DNA of 64,000 nt from Pseudomonas oryzicola (GCF_014269185.2 NZ_JABWRZ020000001.1:335001-399000), one strand, 5' to 3'; positions 18,332 to 28,392 are shown, counted from the first letter of the stretch. The notes: a model not told the origin generated them from the sequence alone. Translations and numbers: made by a program.

Positions 18332-18661
18332 ATGAGCGACGACGATCTGGAAAATGATGACCTCGAAGTAGGCGATGAAGACGAGGCTGATGACGGCCTC
18401 GAAGCTGCGGCTGATGATGTCGCTGAAGATGCCGGCGATGATGACAGCAGCCCGGCACCCACTGCCAAGGGCAAATCCAAGGCGGCCGTCTCGGTAGACG
18501 AGATGCCGAGCATGGAAGCCAAGCAGAAGGAACGTGATGCCCTGGCCAAGGCCATGGAAGAGTTCCTCGCTCGCGGTGGCAAGGTTCAGGAGGTCGAGGC
18601 CAACGTGGTCGCCGATCCACCCAAGAAGCCGGACAACAAGTACGGCAGCCGCCCTATCTGA
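18332..18661 (+). CDS. sutA: SutA, RNA polymerase-binding regulator of slow growth
   Basis: A 109-residue protein with a very acidic, disordered N-terminus (residues 1-40, runs of D and E), a central helix (MPSMEAKQKERDALAKAMEE) and a conserved C-terminal tail (DPPKKPDNKYGSRPI). This matches SutA of P. aeruginosa, which binds the beta subunit of RNA polymerase and raises transcription of housekeeping and ribosomal genes in slow-growing cells (established there). The position just after glnK-amtB is the same as in P. aeruginosa. A rho-independent terminator follows. Confidence 0.92.
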   Translation: MSDDDLENDDLEVGDEDEADDGLEAAADDVAEDAGDDDSSPAPTAKGKSKAAVSVDEMPSMEAKQKERDALAKAMEEFLARGGKVQEVEANVVADPPKKPDNKYGSRPI

Positions 18662-18672
18662 GTGGCTGATCG

Positions 18673-18703
18673 AAAAAAGCCCGCCGTCGCTGCGGGCTTT
18701 TTT
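18673..18703. terminator. Bidirectional terminator between sutA and yigB
   Basis: Six A residues, the stem gcccgc/gcgggc (18679-18684 with 18692-18697, 7-nt loop) and six T residues make a symmetric terminator usable from both strands, as expected between convergent genes. Confidence 0.92.
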
Positions 18704-18771
18704 GTGGGTGTTGCCCCGTCCTGAACAAGGTGAGCGGGTTTACCGCGAATGGGGCCGCGAAGCGACCCCTG

Positions 18772-19467
18772 TCAGCGCCAGCGCGCGAGGATGTCGGGCA
18801 ATTGCGACAGGCGCTGGATCTCGGCATCAGGTGCCTGTTCACCTGCCCATGGCTTGCCCTGGGGGTTGAACCACACCGCCCGCAGCCCGGCGCGCTGGGC
18901 GCCGGCAATGTCATCGCCCGGATGGTCACCGATGTGCACCGCTGCGCTGGCCTCCACGTTACCACGGCGCAGGGCTTCGAGGAACGGCGCCGGGTCCGGC
19001 TTGCCGATGCCGAGGTCCTCGGCACACAGGGCAAAGCGGAAATAGTCCGCCAGCCCGAGCCGGCTCACATCAGCATTGCCGTTGGTGACCACGCCCAAGG
19101 TGTAGTGGTGGCGCAGGATTTCCAGCACCGGCTGCACTTCCGGGAAGATCTCGACCTGGTGGCGGGCATGCAGGAACACTTCGAAGCCTTCGTTGGCCAG
19201 TTCCTGCGCATGTTTTTCGCTGTAGCCGACTTCTTCCAGGGCATGGAACAGCACCCGTCGGCGCAGGGCGCTGATGCGGTGCTTCAGCCCGGGTTCGGCT
19301 TGCACAAGGCGCTCGCGAATGGCGAACAGGTGCTCCACCGGCACGCCGCCAAGGATTGGGGCATTGGCTTCGAGCCAGTCGCGCAGCACGACTTCCGCGC
19401 TGGCAATCACCGGCGCGGTGTCCCACAGCGTATCGTCGAGGTCGAAGGTGATCAGCTTGATGCTCAT
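18772..19467 (-). CDS. yigB: YigB-like HAD phosphatase
   Basis: A 231-residue haloacid dehalogenase phosphatase. Motif I is D9-L-D11-D-T ([10 protein letters not shown]), motif II is VVTNGN, motif III is the lysine in IGKPDPAPF and motif IV is [13 protein letters not shown], with a helical cap between I and II. Location after xerC matches E. coli yigB, an FMN and 5-amino-6-ribitylamino-uracil phosphate phosphatase of riboflavin metabolism. Substrate is inferred from family and synteny. Its start overlaps the xerC stop by 4 nt (ATGA). Confidence 0.9.
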   Translation of the reverse strand: MSIKLITFDLDDTLWDTAPVIASAEVVLRDWLEANAPILGGVPVEHLFAIRERLVQAEPGLKHRISALRRRVLFHALEEVGYSEKHAQELANEGFEVFLHARHQVEIFPEVQPVLEILRHHYTLGVVTNGNADVSRLGLADYFRFALCAEDLGIGKPDPAPFLEALRRGNVEASAAVHIGDHPGDDIAGAQRAGLRAVWFNPQGKPWAGEQAPDAEIQRLSQLPDILARWR

Positions 19468-20363
19468 GAGTCTGTGCCTTTGCTGCGTTTGGCCCGAGGG
19501 TGGGCGCTGTCGTACACCGCGGCCAGGTGCTGGAAGTCCAGGTGGGTGTAGATCTGCGTGGTGCCGATGTCGGCATGGCCGAGCATCTCCTGCACCGCGC
19601 GCAGGTCCTGGGATGATTCCAGCACATGGCTGGCGAAGGAATGGCGAAGCATGTGCGGGTGCAGGTGCTGGCCCAGCTCGCGCTCACCGGCCGCCTTCAC
19701 CCGTTGCTGAACGGCCCGTGGGCTGATGCGGTTGCCCTGGCGGGTAATGAACACCGCGCGGTCGCGCGGGTTGCCGATGCCGCGCAGGCGGTACCAGGCT
19801 TGCAGCGCTTCGCGGGCCTTGCGACCTACTGGCAATACGCGTGTCTTGCTGCCCTTGCCCAGCACCTGCACCAGGCCGGCGGCGAGGTCGAGGTGGTCGA
19901 GGTCGAGGTTGGTCAGCTCGGACAGGCGCAGGCCCGACGAATAGAACAGTTCGAGCATGGCCTGGTCACGGCGAGCGATGAAATCGTCGTCGACACCACC
20001 ATCCAGCAGCTGCAGCGCACGGTCGGTGTCGAGGACCTTGGGCAGCCGGCGTTCGCCCTTGGGCGCGCTCAGGCCGCTGGCTGGGTCGTGCTGGCACAAG
20101 CCCTCGCGGTTGAGATAGCGGTACAGGCCGCGTACTGCCGACAACAGCCGCGCCAGGCTGCGCGAGGACTGGCCATGATGGTACTGGCGGGCGATCAGCT
20201 GGCGCAGTTGCTGGATCTGCAGCGCCTGCCAGCCGGCAATGCCATGTTCCTTGCAGTAGGCGACGACCTTGTCCAGGTCGCGACGGTAGCCCAGCAGGGT
20301 ATGCTCGGACACCTGGCGCTCGTTGCGCAGGTGTGCGCAATAAGCCTCCAGCTGGCGTTCCAT
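19464..20363 (-). CDS. xerC: Tyrosine recombinase XerC
   Basis: A 299-residue integrase-family recombinase. The N-terminal SAM-like core-binding domain covers residues ~1-90. The catalytic residues appear as R in SSGLRLSEL, HxxR in [13 protein letters not shown] in [10 protein letters not shown] and the nucleophilic tyrosine in QIYTHLDF. With XerD it resolves chromosome dimers at dif. It sits in the lysA-dapF-DUF484-xerC-yigB operon order known from E. coli. The ATG overlaps the DUF484 stop codon by one base. Confidence 0.96.
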   Translation of the reverse strand: MERQLEAYCAHLRNERQVSEHTLLGYRRDLDKVVAYCKEHGIAGWQALQIQQLRQLIARQYHHGQSSRSLARLLSAVRGLYRYLNREGLCQHDPASGLSAPKGERRLPKVLDTDRALQLLDGGVDDDFIARRDQAMLELFYSSGLRLSELTNLDLDHLDLAAGLVQVLGKGSKTRVLPVGRKAREALQAWYRLRGIGNPRDRAVFITRQGNRISPRAVQQRVKAAGERELGQHLHPHMLRHSFASHVLESSQDLRAVQEMLGHADIGTTQIYTHLDFQHLAAVYDSAHPRAKRSKGTDS

Positions 20364-21073
20364 CAGCGTACCGAGCGCAGGGGCTGGGTAACGCGCGGTA
20401 CCACGCGGCCAAGCACTTCGGCGATATAGCCGAGGAACAGGGTGCCGACGCTGCTCTTGTAGTGTTGCGGATCGCGGCTGCCGATTGCCAATACCCCGTG
20501 CAGGCCTTGATATTCCAGGGCGGCGACGGCGCTGGAGCCCACTTCCCGGCGCTGTTCTTCACCAAACAGGAAGGCCAACTCATGCTCGCGCAGGTTGCCG
20601 CTGACGGTCTTGCCACCGCCCAGCAGGGCGCCGATGGCCTGCTGCGCTTCGGCATTGCTGACCCAGCGCCCGACCGGGGCAACGTTATCGCCGAACAGAA
20701 TCAGGCTGACGAAGGGCACCTGGAACTCCTGGCGCAGGCTGTCTTCGACCGCCATTACCACTTCCTCCAGGCTGCCGGCATCGAGCAGGTCGAGGATCAG
20801 CCGGCGGGTCTTGTCGAACAGCCGGTCGTTGTCACGGGCCACGTCCATCAATTGCGACAGGCGGTGGCGCATTTCGATGTTGCGATCGCGCAGCAGCTTG
20901 AGCTGGCGTTCCACCAGCGACACGCTGTCGCCGCGCTGGTGCGGGATGCGCTGTTCGAGCAGCAATTCATCGTGCTCGGCGAAGAAGGTGGGGTGCGCGC
21001 GCAGGTACGCGACAACCGCATCGGCATCGAGCTCGGTGGACTGCTTGGGTACAACCTGGGGCTGATCGGTCAT
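20363..21073 (-). CDS. DUF484 (YigA) family protein
   Basis: A 236-residue protein with a helical N-terminus ([19 protein letters not shown], then a coiled-coil segment [12 protein letters not shown]) followed by a GAF-like domain (residues ~95-225). DUF484 proteins always sit between dapF and xerC in gamma-proteobacteria; no activity is proven. It starts 13 bp after dapF ends and its stop codon overlaps xerC's start, so it is translated with both. Its membership of the operon suggests a link to XerC or cell envelope growth, but that is guesswork. Confidence 0.9.
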   Translation of the reverse strand: MTDQPQVVPKQSTELDADAVVAYLRAHPTFFAEHDELLLEQRIPHQRGDSVSLVERQLKLLRDRNIEMRHRLSQLMDVARDNDRLFDKTRRLILDLLDAGSLEEVVMAVEDSLRQEFQVPFVSLILFGDNVAPVGRWVSNAEAQQAIGALLGGGKTVSGNLREHELAFLFGEEQRREVGSSAVAALEYQGLHGVLAIGSRDPQHYKSSVGTLFLGYIAEVLGRVVPRVTQPLRSVR

Positions 21074-21086
21074 GGCGGTTACTCGC

Positions 21087-21917
21087 TTAGAGACGAACCT
21101 GTCCTTCGTAGACGCGTACGGCCGGGCCAGTCATCAGCACCGGTTTGCCGGGGCCGGCCCATTCGATGTGCAAGCGGCCACCGGGCAGGTCGAGGGACAC
21201 CGGTGAATCCATCCAGCCCTGGCTGATCGCGGCCACTGCGGCAGCGCAGGCACCGGTGCCGCAGGCCTGGGTTTCGCCCGCACCGCGCTCCCATACGCGC
21301 AGGTTGGCGCGGTGGCGGTCGATGACCTGGAGGAAGCCGGCATTCACCCGCTGCGGGAAGCGTGGGTGGTTTTCGATTTTCGGCCCCAACTGATGCACGG
21401 GTGCGCTACGCACATCGTCGACTCGCAGCACGGCATGCGGGTTACCCATGGACAGCGCGGCAATCGGATATACCTGGCCGTCGACCTCCAGTGGATAGCT
21501 CAGCGCCTGCTCGTCGGCGACGAAGGGAATGTCAGCAGGGGTGAAGCGTGGCGGGCCCATGTCGACGCTGACTTGGCCGTCATTCTGCACGTCCAGTTCG
21601 ATGATGCCGCTCTTGGTTTCCACGCGGATGCGCTTTTTCGCGGTCAGGCGCTTGTCCAGTACGAAGCGGGCGAAGCAGCGCGCACCGTTGCCGCACTGCT
21701 CGACCTCCGAGCCGTCGGCATTGAAGATGCGGTAGCGGAAGTCCACTTCCGGGTTGTTCGGTGCCTCGACGATCAGCAACTGGTCGAAGCCGATGCCAGT
21801 GTGGCGGTCGCCCCACTGTTTGGCATGCTTGGGCTGGATGTGCGCGTGCTGGCTGACCAGGTCGAGGACCATGAAGTCGTTGCCCAGCCCATGCATCTTG
21901 GTAAAACGCAGCAGCAT
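21087..21917 (-). CDS. dapF: Diaminopimelate epimerase
   Basis: A 276-residue epimerase that converts LL- to meso-diaminopimelate for lysine and peptidoglycan synthesis. Both catalytic cysteines are present: QCGNGARC in the N-terminal half and [10 protein letters not shown] near the C-terminus. The start [15 protein letters not shown] is 4 nt after the lysA stop codon, with GGAG inside the lysA tail 7 nt upstream; longer frames to 22028 would run into lysA and are rejected. Confidence 0.97.
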   Translation of the reverse strand: MLLRFTKMHGLGNDFMVLDLVSQHAHIQPKHAKQWGDRHTGIGFDQLLIVEAPNNPEVDFRYRIFNADGSEVEQCGNGARCFARFVLDKRLTAKKRIRVETKSGIIELDVQNDGQVSVDMGPPRFTPADIPFVADEQALSYPLEVDGQVYPIAALSMGNPHAVLRVDDVRSAPVHQLGPKIENHPRFPQRVNAGFLQVIDRHRANLRVWERGAGETQACGTGACAAAVAAISQGWMDSPVSLDLPGGRLHIEWAGPGKPVLMTGPAVRVYEGQVRL

Positions 21918-21921
21918 GGGC

Positions 21922-23169
21922 TTACTCCGGCAGCAGGCTTTCGCCAGCGTACAATTCGGCGATGGTCTCGCGGCGGCGAACTTCGAAGGCCTGGTCGCCG
22001 TCGACCAGGATTTCAGCGCAACGGCCACGGGTGTTGTAGTTGGAGCTCATGACAAAACCATAGGCGCCCGCGGACTGTACGACCAGCAGGTCACCTTCCG
22101 CCAGGTTCAGCACGCGGTCCTTGGCAAGGAAGTCACCGGTCTCGCAGATCGGCCCGACCAGGTCGTAGGCACGGCCTTGGCCCTCACGAGGAGTGACCGC
22201 GCTGACGCCCATCCAGGCCTGGTACAGGGCCGGGCGGATCAGGTCGTTCATCGCCGCGTCGACGATGGCGAAGTCCTTGTGTTCGGTGTGCTTGAGGTAT
22301 TCCACGCGGGTCAGCAGAACGCCGGCATTGGCTACGATGTAGCGACCCGGCTCGAACACCAGGGCCAGGTCGCGGGCGCCGATGCGTTCGCGGATGGCCT
22401 TGATGTAGTCGGCCACCAGCGGCGGCTGTTCATCGCGATAACGCACACCGACACCGCCACCCAGGTCCAGGTGGCGCAGGTGGATACCGCATTCGGCGAG
22501 GCGGTCGACCAGCACCAGCAGGCGGTCGAGGGCGTCGAGGAAAGGCTCGACGCTGGTCAGCTGCGAACCGATGTGGCAGTCGACCCCGACCACTTCCAGG
22601 TTCGGCAACTGCGCGGCACGCACGTAGATGGCCTCGGCGTCGGCGATGGCGATGCCGAACTTGTTCTCCTTGAGGCCCGTGGAGATGTACGGGTGGGTGC
22701 CAGCGTCGACGTCCGGGTTGACCCGCAGCGAGACCGGGGCAACCTTGCCCATTTCGGCGGCCACCACTTGCAGGCGTTCCAGCTCGTCGGTGGACTCGAC
22801 GTTGAAGCAGTGCACGCCGACTTCGAGGGCACGGCGCATGTCCTCGCGGGTTTTGCCAACGCCGGAGAACACCACGCGGTCGGCACGGCCGCCAGCGGCC
22901 AATACGCGCTCCAGCTCCCCGCCGGAGACGATATCGAAGCCGGCGCCCAGGCGTGCCAGTACGTTCAGCACGCCCAGGTTGGAGTTGGCCTTGACCGCGA
23001 AGCACACCAGGTGCTCGGTGCCTTGCAGGGCGTCGGTGTAGCTGCGGTACTGGGCTTCGATGTGGGCGCGCGAATACACGTAGGTGGGGGTGCCGTAACG
23101 TTCGGCGATGGCCGACAGGCCCACGCCCTCCGCGAACAGCTCGCCGCCGCGGTAGTTGAAAGCGTTCAT
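21922..23169 (-). CDS. lysA: Diaminopimelate decarboxylase
   Basis: A 415-residue PLP enzyme of the alanine racemase fold, carrying out the final step of lysine synthesis. The PLP lysine is in [13 protein letters not shown], the phosphate-binding glycines in [12 protein letters not shown], and the substrate/dimer motifs [11 protein letters not shown] and CETGDFLA are conserved. It lies between lptM (9 bp upstream) and dapF (4 bp downstream), so consecutive pathway enzymes are coupled, although in reverse order of reaction. Confidence 0.97.
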   Translation of the reverse strand: MNAFNYRGGELFAEGVGLSAIAERYGTPTYVYSRAHIEAQYRSYTDALQGTEHLVCFAVKANSNLGVLNVLARLGAGFDIVSGGELERVLAAGGRADRVVFSGVGKTREDMRRALEVGVHCFNVESTDELERLQVVAAEMGKVAPVSLRVNPDVDAGTHPYISTGLKENKFGIAIADAEAIYVRAAQLPNLEVVGVDCHIGSQLTSVEPFLDALDRLLVLVDRLAECGIHLRHLDLGGGVGVRYRDEQPPLVADYIKAIRERIGARDLALVFEPGRYIVANAGVLLTRVEYLKHTEHKDFAIVDAAMNDLIRPALYQAWMGVSAVTPREGQGRAYDLVGPICETGDFLAKDRVLNLAEGDLLVVQSAGAYGFVMSSNYNTRGRCAEILVDGDQAFEVRRRETIAELYAGESLLPE

Positions 23170-23178
23170 CTGGTTTCC

Positions 23179-23394
23179 TTACTGCGCTGGCGACTGCTCG
23201 GGCTCGGGTTGCAGCTCGGGCTGCTGCTCTTGCGTCGGGGCCGGCTTCGCTTTTGGCTGGTACTGGTGCGACTTGTGGTTGGCCTTGCCGTCCTTGCCGT
23301 CTTCAGGCAGGTACAGCGGACCTTTCTGACCGCAGGCCGAAACGAGGCAGGCAACAGCGACCAGCGCCGCGAGGGAGGAAATCAGGCGCTTCAT
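23179..23394 (-). CDS. lptM: LptM (YifL/LppL) small lipoprotein
   Basis: A 71-residue lipoprotein. A signal peptide ends in a lipobox (LVSA-C21), and the motif CGQKGPLYLPE immediately after the lipidated cysteine is the diagnostic LptM/YifL sequence. The rest is a proline-, glutamine- and glutamate-rich tail. In E. coli LptM helps oxidative maturation of the LptD translocon (established recently). It is the first gene of the lysA operon, and a gagggaggaa-like stretch on the other strand is not its ribosome site. Confidence 0.9.
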   Translation of the reverse strand: MKRLISSLAALVAVACLVSACGQKGPLYLPEDGKDGKANHKSHQYQPKAKPAPTQEQQPELQPEPEQSPAQ

Positions 23395-23644
23395 GGGCGA
23401 AATCCTTAGAAATATGCAGTATTGCGCCGAGTATACCGAGCGACCGACGGCTTGCCTATGCAAGGGCAGGCCCGCCGGGCGGGCTATCCTTGGCGCCTGC
23501 AACAGCCCTTTTCCAAACCCCCAGGCACTGCGCTGGCCTCGAGTTCGTACCGGTGCAGGCAACGGCTAAAACTTTGCAATCGGCGGCAAGCGCCCGTATC
23601 TTGCCCGGCATGCCAGTAACGCAGCCAATTTCGAGGTTCCTGCA

Positions 23645-23977
23645 ATGAGTTTGAGTGAAGCGCGTTTCCATGATCTGGTCGACACTACCCAACAGGCCCT
23701 GGAAGACCTGTTCGACGAGAGCGGCCTGGACCTGGACATGGAGAACTCCGCTGGCGTCCTGACCATCAAGTTCGACAATGGCAGCACGCTGATCTTCAGC
23801 CGCCAGGAGCCGCTGCGCCAGCTGTGGCTGGCCGACCGTTCCGGCGGTTTCCACTTCGACTATGACGAAGACAGCGGCAAATGGGTGTGCGAGAAGAGCG
23901 AGGAGCTGCTGGGCGAAATGCTCGAGCGCATCGTCTGGGAGCGGGTCGGCGAAAAGCTGGACTTCGACGAGATCTGA
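23645..23977 (+). CDS. cyaY: CyaY, bacterial frataxin
   Basis: A 110-residue frataxin homologue. An acidic first helix (DTTQQALEDLFDESGLDLDME) supplies iron-binding carboxylates, and the sheet has the conserved FDNGSTLIFSRQEPLRQLWLA and FHFD segments. CyaY regulates IscS-dependent Fe-S cluster assembly. It is divergent from lptM and is followed after 1 nt by the DUF1289 gene, a likely bicistron. Confidence 0.95.
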   Translation: MSLSEARFHDLVDTTQQALEDLFDESGLDLDMENSAGVLTIKFDNGSTLIFSRQEPLRQLWLADRSGGFHFDYDEDSGKWVCEKSEELLGEMLERIVWERVGEKLDFDEI

Positions 23978-23978
23978 C

Positions 23979-24203
23979 ATGAGCGACACCCAGGCCCGGC
24001 CGCCCAAGCCGCTCTACAGCAATGTCAGCCCTGCCGTGCCGTCGCCGTGCATCAGCGTGTGTCGGTTGGACGAGCAGCGTATCTGCACGGGCTGCCACCG
24101 GCATGTCGAGCACATCCGCGAATGGCGTTCAGCCGATGACCAGCGGCGCCGGCAGATCTGCCGCGAGGCCCAGGCCCTGCGCGACCAGGCTAAGGCACAC
24201 TGA
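23979..24203 (+). CDS. DUF1289 small cysteine-rich protein
   Basis: A 74-residue protein with the DUF1289 pattern C-x3-C-x7-C-x2-C (CISVCRLDEQRICTGCHR), a probable metal or Fe-S site, followed by a charged helix (EWRSADDQRRRQI). Its function is unknown in the family. It begins 1 nt after the cyaY stop, so a role next to frataxin in iron metabolism is an attractive inference. A terminator follows at 24278. Confidence 0.85.
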   Translation: MSDTQARPPKPLYSNVSPAVPSPCISVCRLDEQRICTGCHRHVEHIREWRSADDQRRRQICREAQALRDQAKAH

Positions 24204-24277
24204 TCGCAGGGGCTTGAGTATTTGCCCGGCTGTGGTAGTGTCGGGTTCTGCGTCGCTGACGCAATGCCTTCGACAAA

Positions 24278-24299
24278 CCCCGCCCTTGGGCGGGGTTTT
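24278..24299 (+). terminator. Rho-independent terminator after cyaY-DUF1289
   Basis: Ccccgccc and gggcgggg form an 8-bp stem with a tt loop followed by tttt. It closes the cyaY-DUF1289 unit and precedes rnk by ~50 bp. Confidence 0.9.
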
Positions 24300-24349
24300 G
24301 CTTTATCTGCACGATGAAAACCGCCTGTTCAAAGGAGTCTGACTGGATC

Positions 24350-24760
24350 ATGAGCACCAAGCCTTCCCTCATCCTCACCCGATTGGACGTACAACGTCTG
24401 GAGCGTCTGATCGACAGCCTCGACGAGAGTACGCCGGGTGTACTCGCCTTGATGGGCGAGCTGGACCGCGCCGAACAGGTGGTCGGTCATGAGGAAGTGC
24501 CAGCAGGCGTGGTGACCATGAATTCGCGCGTGCACTGCCGTGAGGAAGCCAGTGGCAAGGACTACCACCTGACCCTGGTGTACCCGAAGGATGCAGGGCC
24601 TGAAGGCAGGGTTTCGATCCTCGCGCCGATTGGTTGCGCCTTGCTGGGGTTGTCGGTGGGCGAGCAGATCGACTGGCCTGCACCGGGGGGCAAGACCCTC
24701 AAGTTGAAGCTGCTGGAAGTCGAATACCAGCCGGAAGCGGCGGGCGATTTCGACCTTTGA
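24350..24760 (+). CDS. rnk: Rnk, regulator of nucleoside diphosphate kinase
   Basis: A 136-residue GreA/GreB-like protein: a short N-terminal helical arm (TRLDVQRLERLIDSL) and the C-terminal FKBP-like fold (LTLVYPKDAGPEGRVSILAP, GCALLGLSVGEQIDWPAPGG). Rnk binds RNA polymerase without the acidic-tip catalytic residues of GreA, and in P. aeruginosa and E. coli affects nucleoside diphosphate kinase and alginate. The ATG of MSTKPSLIL is 12 nt from aaggag, a long spacing; the alternative ATG 36 nt upstream has no site. It converges with cyaA. Confidence 0.9.
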   Translation: MSTKPSLILTRLDVQRLERLIDSLDESTPGVLALMGELDRAEQVVGHEEVPAGVVTMNSRVHCREEASGKDYHLTLVYPKDAGPEGRVSILAPIGCALLGLSVGEQIDWPAPGGKTLKLKLLEVEYQPEAAGDFDL

Positions 24761-24767
24761 GACCCTT

Positions 24768-24786
24768 GGGGCTGCAAGGCAGCCCC
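24768..24786. terminator. Hairpin between rnk and cyaA
   Basis: Ggggctgc and gcagcccc are perfect 8-bp arms with a 3-nt loop, placed 7 bp after rnk and touching the cyaA stop. There is no T-tract, so intrinsic termination is uncertain. Confidence 0.5.
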
Positions 24787-24787
24787 G

Positions 24788-27637
24788 TCATTCACTGAAT
24801 ACCTGTTCCAACCCCTCGTTCAACGCCTGCTCCAGCTCCCGTTTGTAGCGCAGGTACAGCTGCGTCGACCCCAGTTGGTCATCCAGCAGCTCGGACAAGT
24901 CCAAGTCAGTGATGTAGCACCGGTAGTGCCTGTCACCGCGCCGCTGCCCAATGATCTGCCTGGCAACCACCGCATACAGCTGCTCGCCATGCTCCAGCTC
25001 GGAAAACTCCTGCTGGTCGCAGTACAGCGTCACATGCGCAGCACCTGCCACGCCTGCCTGGATAATGGCCTGCACCTCGTAGTAGGGCTGGTCGTTGCCT
25101 TCGAAGGGGACCGGGCGCGGCTCGCTGCTGCGCGCCTTGCCTGGGCCGGAAGGCAGCAGTTGTGCGTAATGGATATCCAGCGACGCCGGCCGCAGGGTGT
25201 CCATCGGCAGTCGGGCATCGCGGCGCATCACTACCGAACGCAGAAAACGCTGCAGCGGCAGCAGCAGGTGCGCTTCGTCATGCAGCGGCAGGCGTTGTTG
25301 CCACAAGGCATTGTATTCATCCAGCACATACAGTTCGGCCCAGCTTCCCTGCAGGCGGTAGAACACCTGGATGCAGGCTGGCTGGCCCTGTTCCAGAACC
25401 AGGCGCAGGTCGTGGTCCTGCAGGGCGTTGGCGTCCAGGTACAGCGGGCTGTAGCTGCTGCGTTCTTCGCCCAGGTACGCCAGTAATGCCTCATGCTCGG
25501 CCAGGGTCGTCAGGCTGACGTGCCCGGCCAGCAGCTCAAGCACATGAGTATGCTGGGCAACCTGCAGCAGGTAGCGGTGGTCAAGGCCCTGGTCCAGCAG
25601 CAATTGCACGGTGTCGAAAACTTCTTCCACGCGCTGGGCGATGGCCTGGGCGCGGCTCTGGCAGAAGCAGCGTACCCGCACCCGTGGCCGCTGGCCGTGC
25701 ATAACCGGGCTGTTGAGGAAGTCGCGCAGGCAGCGCACCAGCGCATGTTCGCCGTCATAGCGCTGGACCAGCACCTCGTTCCAGCTGTTGAGGGTGACCT
25801 GGTCCAGGGTCAGCACCAGGTTTTCGCGTACCCCGGCATAGCTCAGCGAGTCGGTGCGCTCGGTGGTCATCAGGATGTTCAGGTCGCGGTGGTGACGCAA
25901 CGGGTCGATGGCGACGTTGACCAGCAGCAGTACTTCGTCGGCAACGCTGGGCTGCAGCAGGCGCACCTCGCTGACGGTCGGCAAGGGCAGGGGAATGCTC
26001 TGCTGCAGGCAACCCACCAGGTTGAACAGCTCGATTTCGCTGAGGTCGCTGACGCCCGGATGCAATGCCAGGCGCGTGCTGCTGTCGATTACCCCGTTGC
26101 GGTGCGCCCAGGTCAGCAATTCGATCAGCTCGCGGCAGCGTTTCAGCGGGCTGAAATGCTCCACGTCATGCGTGCTCAGGTTGCCGCTGTACAGCCCCCA
26201 GTGATGGCTGCCGGGCTCCTTGCGGTTGGGCGCCTGCACCAGCGTCAAGGTGCCTTCGGCGAGATCCGGGGCGATGCCGGGGTTGATCAGTTCGACCTTG
26301 CCGGCGCGGCGCTCGAACGCTGCGTACAGGCGCCGGCCCAGCACGTTGAGGTCACGCTGGTCGGCGCGGCTGCTGGCATTCTGGGTGCGGGCGAACTGGC
26401 TGAGAAAGCGGTAGCTGTGATTCAGCTCGGCTACCAGGTCGCGGCGCTCCACGGCGACTTGCTGGACTTTCCACTGGTTGCGGCTGTCCAGCAGTGCCAG
26501 CTGCCGGCTGTCCCAGCCCCATTCGTCGCTCAGGCGCTGAAGCAGCCGACGTTGCCAGCCATTGCTCCGGGACGGGTCGCTGAGCTTCTTGTTCACCTTC
26601 AGGTACAGGCTGCGGCGTACCAACTCCAGGCGGGCCCGCTCGCCACGCTGCAGCAGGTAGTGTTCGATGCGCCGATAGACCATCACGTAGGGGTCCAGTT
26701 CGTCGAGGTCGAGCTGGTTGGCGAACACGGCTTGCTTGTAGTCCAGGCTCAGGCAGCGCACGGTGGGGTGTTCGCTGGCATAGGCCTCGGTCAGCAACAG
26801 CTTGAGCAGCGACTTGTAGGGAGAGTCGATGCCTTTGAACAACTGCCACAGGCCGGCCCCGACGAACTCGCCAGGCGGGATGTTCGCCAGGCTGCCAAGG
26901 TCGAGAGCGTCCTGGCTGCGGATGAAGCGCTTGGACAGCAGGGTCTGGGTGTAGGTGTGGTAGTGCTGTTCCTGGTAGACCGGCACCAGCCACCACAACG
27001 GCGTGCGCCCGGCCAGCCAGATGGTGGTGCGGTAGAACTCGTCCAGCAGCAGGTAGTGCTGGGTCGTACCGCAATCGTCGGAGCCGAGCTGGCCGTCGCG
27101 TTGGCCCTGGGCGAAACCTTGCGTGTCGATCAGGAAGAAATGCGCCTCGGCACCCAGGCTTGCTGCCCATGCCTCCAGCAGTTGGCACTTGCGCCGCAGT
27201 TCGCCCAGCAGTTCGTCAGCCAGGCCGGGGGCATGGCATACCCACAGGTCCATGTCGCTGTGCTCGGCCTGCGCCAGCGAGCCCAGGCTGCCCATCAGGA
27301 ACAGGCCATGGATCGGGCGCGGCGGGTTGCCGTGGCGAGCCTTGTAAGTAAACGAGCGGGCCAGGCGCTGAGCCTCGAGCACCAGCTCGGCACCTGGTTC
27401 GTAGCCTGATACACCGGCAGGGGTGCTGCCCGAAACATAGCCTGGCAGCAGCGGATGGTTCACGTGGAACAGCAGCGGCAGCAGCGTCAGTACCTGTTGC
27501 TGGCGCGTCGACAGGCCCTCCAGTGCCCGCTGCAGCCGGCCCTGGTTAAGCCGCAGGAACCGCGCACGCAATGTCGCCAGGACCTTGCGGTCGATGCCTT
27601 CGTCCAGGTCGGGGCGGATTTCGTGAGGGTGGTTCAT
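24788..27637 (-). CDS. cyaA: Class I adenylate cyclase
   Basis: A 949-residue class I adenylate cyclase. The N-terminal nucleotidyltransferase-like catalytic half has the signature FLMGSLGSLAQAEHSDMDLWVCH, with the GS-xn-DxD arrangement; the C-terminal half is the regulatory part. It makes cAMP, which in Pseudomonas works with Vfr/Crp rather than in classical catabolite repression (family and genus knowledge). The start is the ATG of MNHPHEIRPDLDEG; an earlier in-frame ATG at 27724 precedes it by 87 nt with no better site. It is divergent from the UPF0178 gene. Confidence 0.95.
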   Translation of the reverse strand: MNHPHEIRPDLDEGIDRKVLATLRARFLRLNQGRLQRALEGLSTRQQQVLTLLPLLFHVNHPLLPGYVSGSTPAGVSGYEPGAELVLEAQRLARSFTYKARHGNPPRPIHGLFLMGSLGSLAQAEHSDMDLWVCHAPGLADELLGELRRKCQLLEAWAASLGAEAHFFLIDTQGFAQGQRDGQLGSDDCGTTQHYLLLDEFYRTTIWLAGRTPLWWLVPVYQEQHYHTYTQTLLSKRFIRSQDALDLGSLANIPPGEFVGAGLWQLFKGIDSPYKSLLKLLLTEAYASEHPTVRCLSLDYKQAVFANQLDLDELDPYVMVYRRIEHYLLQRGERARLELVRRSLYLKVNKKLSDPSRSNGWQRRLLQRLSDEWGWDSRQLALLDSRNQWKVQQVAVERRDLVAELNHSYRFLSQFARTQNASSRADQRDLNVLGRRLYAAFERRAGKVELINPGIAPDLAEGTLTLVQAPNRKEPGSHHWGLYSGNLSTHDVEHFSPLKRCRELIELLTWAHRNGVIDSSTRLALHPGVSDLSEIELFNLVGCLQQSIPLPLPTVSEVRLLQPSVADEVLLLVNVAIDPLRHHRDLNILMTTERTDSLSYAGVRENLVLTLDQVTLNSWNEVLVQRYDGEHALVRCLRDFLNSPVMHGQRPRVRVRCFCQSRAQAIAQRVEEVFDTVQLLLDQGLDHRYLLQVAQHTHVLELLAGHVSLTTLAEHEALLAYLGEERSSYSPLYLDANALQDHDLRLVLEQGQPACIQVFYRLQGSWAELYVLDEYNALWQQRLPLHDEAHLLLPLQRFLRSVVMRRDARLPMDTLRPASLDIHYAQLLPSGPGKARSSEPRPVPFEGNDQPYYEVQAIIQAGVAGAAHVTLYCDQQEFSELEHGEQLYAVVARQIIGQRRGDRHYRCYITDLDLSELLDDQLGSTQLYLRYKRELEQALNEGLEQVFSE

Positions 27638-27809
27638 TGCGCACTCGGCAGGCCAGTGGAGCTGTGGCGAGTGTAGCCTGAGGGGTCGGTGGTGGATAAG
27701 CGCCAATTGAAAGATTGACGCCATTTTGCCAGCACGGGTGGCGGCAGGCTCCAGCTTTCACTGCCGTTGAGGCATGATGGGAGCCTTGAGTTAATGACGA
27801 GGTTACCCG

Positions 27810-28262
27810 ATGCGTGTGTGGATCGATGCCGACGCCTGCCCCAAGGCGGCCAAGGATCTGGTCGTCAAGTTCGCCCTCAAGCGCAAGTTCGAAGTGGTCA
27901 TGGTCGCGGGCCAGGCTGTGGCCAAGCCGGCGTTCGCCATCGTGCGCCTGATCGTGGTACCCAGCGGCATGGACGCGGCGGACGACTACTTGGTGGAGCA
28001 CGCCGTGCCCGGCGAGCTGGTGATCTGCAGTGACGTACCGTTGGCCGACCGCCTGGTGAAAAAGGGCGTGGCAGCGCTGGACCCGCGTGGGCGCGAGTTC
28101 GACGAGCGCAACATGGGGGACCGGCTGGCGGCGCGCAACCTGTTCACCGAACTGCGCGAGCAGGGCCAGGTGGGGGGAGGGCAGGCGCCTTATGGCGAGC
28201 GCGAGAAGCAGGCGTTTGCCAATGCGCTGGACCGGATCATTGCCCGGTTGTCCAAACCCTGA
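27810..28262 (+). CDS. UPF0178 (YaiI/YqxD) family protein
   Basis: A 150-residue DUF188 protein with the conserved start MRVWIDADACPKAAKDLV, the core SDVPLADRLVKKGV and LDPRGREFDERNMGDRLA. The acidic residues recall PIN-like nucleases, but no activity is established for the family. Acgaggttacccg before the ATG supplies the ribosome site. It is followed by a REP pair and converges with elbB. Confidence 0.92.
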   Translation: MRVWIDADACPKAAKDLVVKFALKRKFEVVMVAGQAVAKPAFAIVRLIVVPSGMDAADDYLVEHAVPGELVICSDVPLADRLVKKGVAALDPRGREFDERNMGDRLAARNLFTELREQGQVGGGQAPYGEREKQAFANALDRIIARLSKP

Positions 28263-28297
28263 AGCAACCCGGCTGGCGGGATGGACGCGACGTGCCG

Positions 28298-28392
28298 CCT
28301 TGTGTCGCGAAAGGACCGCGAAGCGGCCCCAGGATTTCAGCTTCGCCACATAAATTGCCGGGGCCGCGCTGCGGCCCTTTCGCGACACAAGG
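28298..28392. repeat. REP inverted pair (33-bp arms)
   Basis: Arms 28298-28330 (ccttgtgtcgcgaaaggacc... to cggcccc) and 28360-28392 are near-perfect reverse complements. This is a second REP variant, sharing the cgcgacacaagg core with the pair after rho at 37056-37125. It lies between convergent genes. Confidence 0.88.

Noticed and set aside
25493..27409. A 638-codon open frame on the + strand opposite cyaA
   Set aside because: It is a high-GC antisense shadow: composition is Q/V/H rich with no domain, and the opposite strand encodes complete adenylate cyclase.
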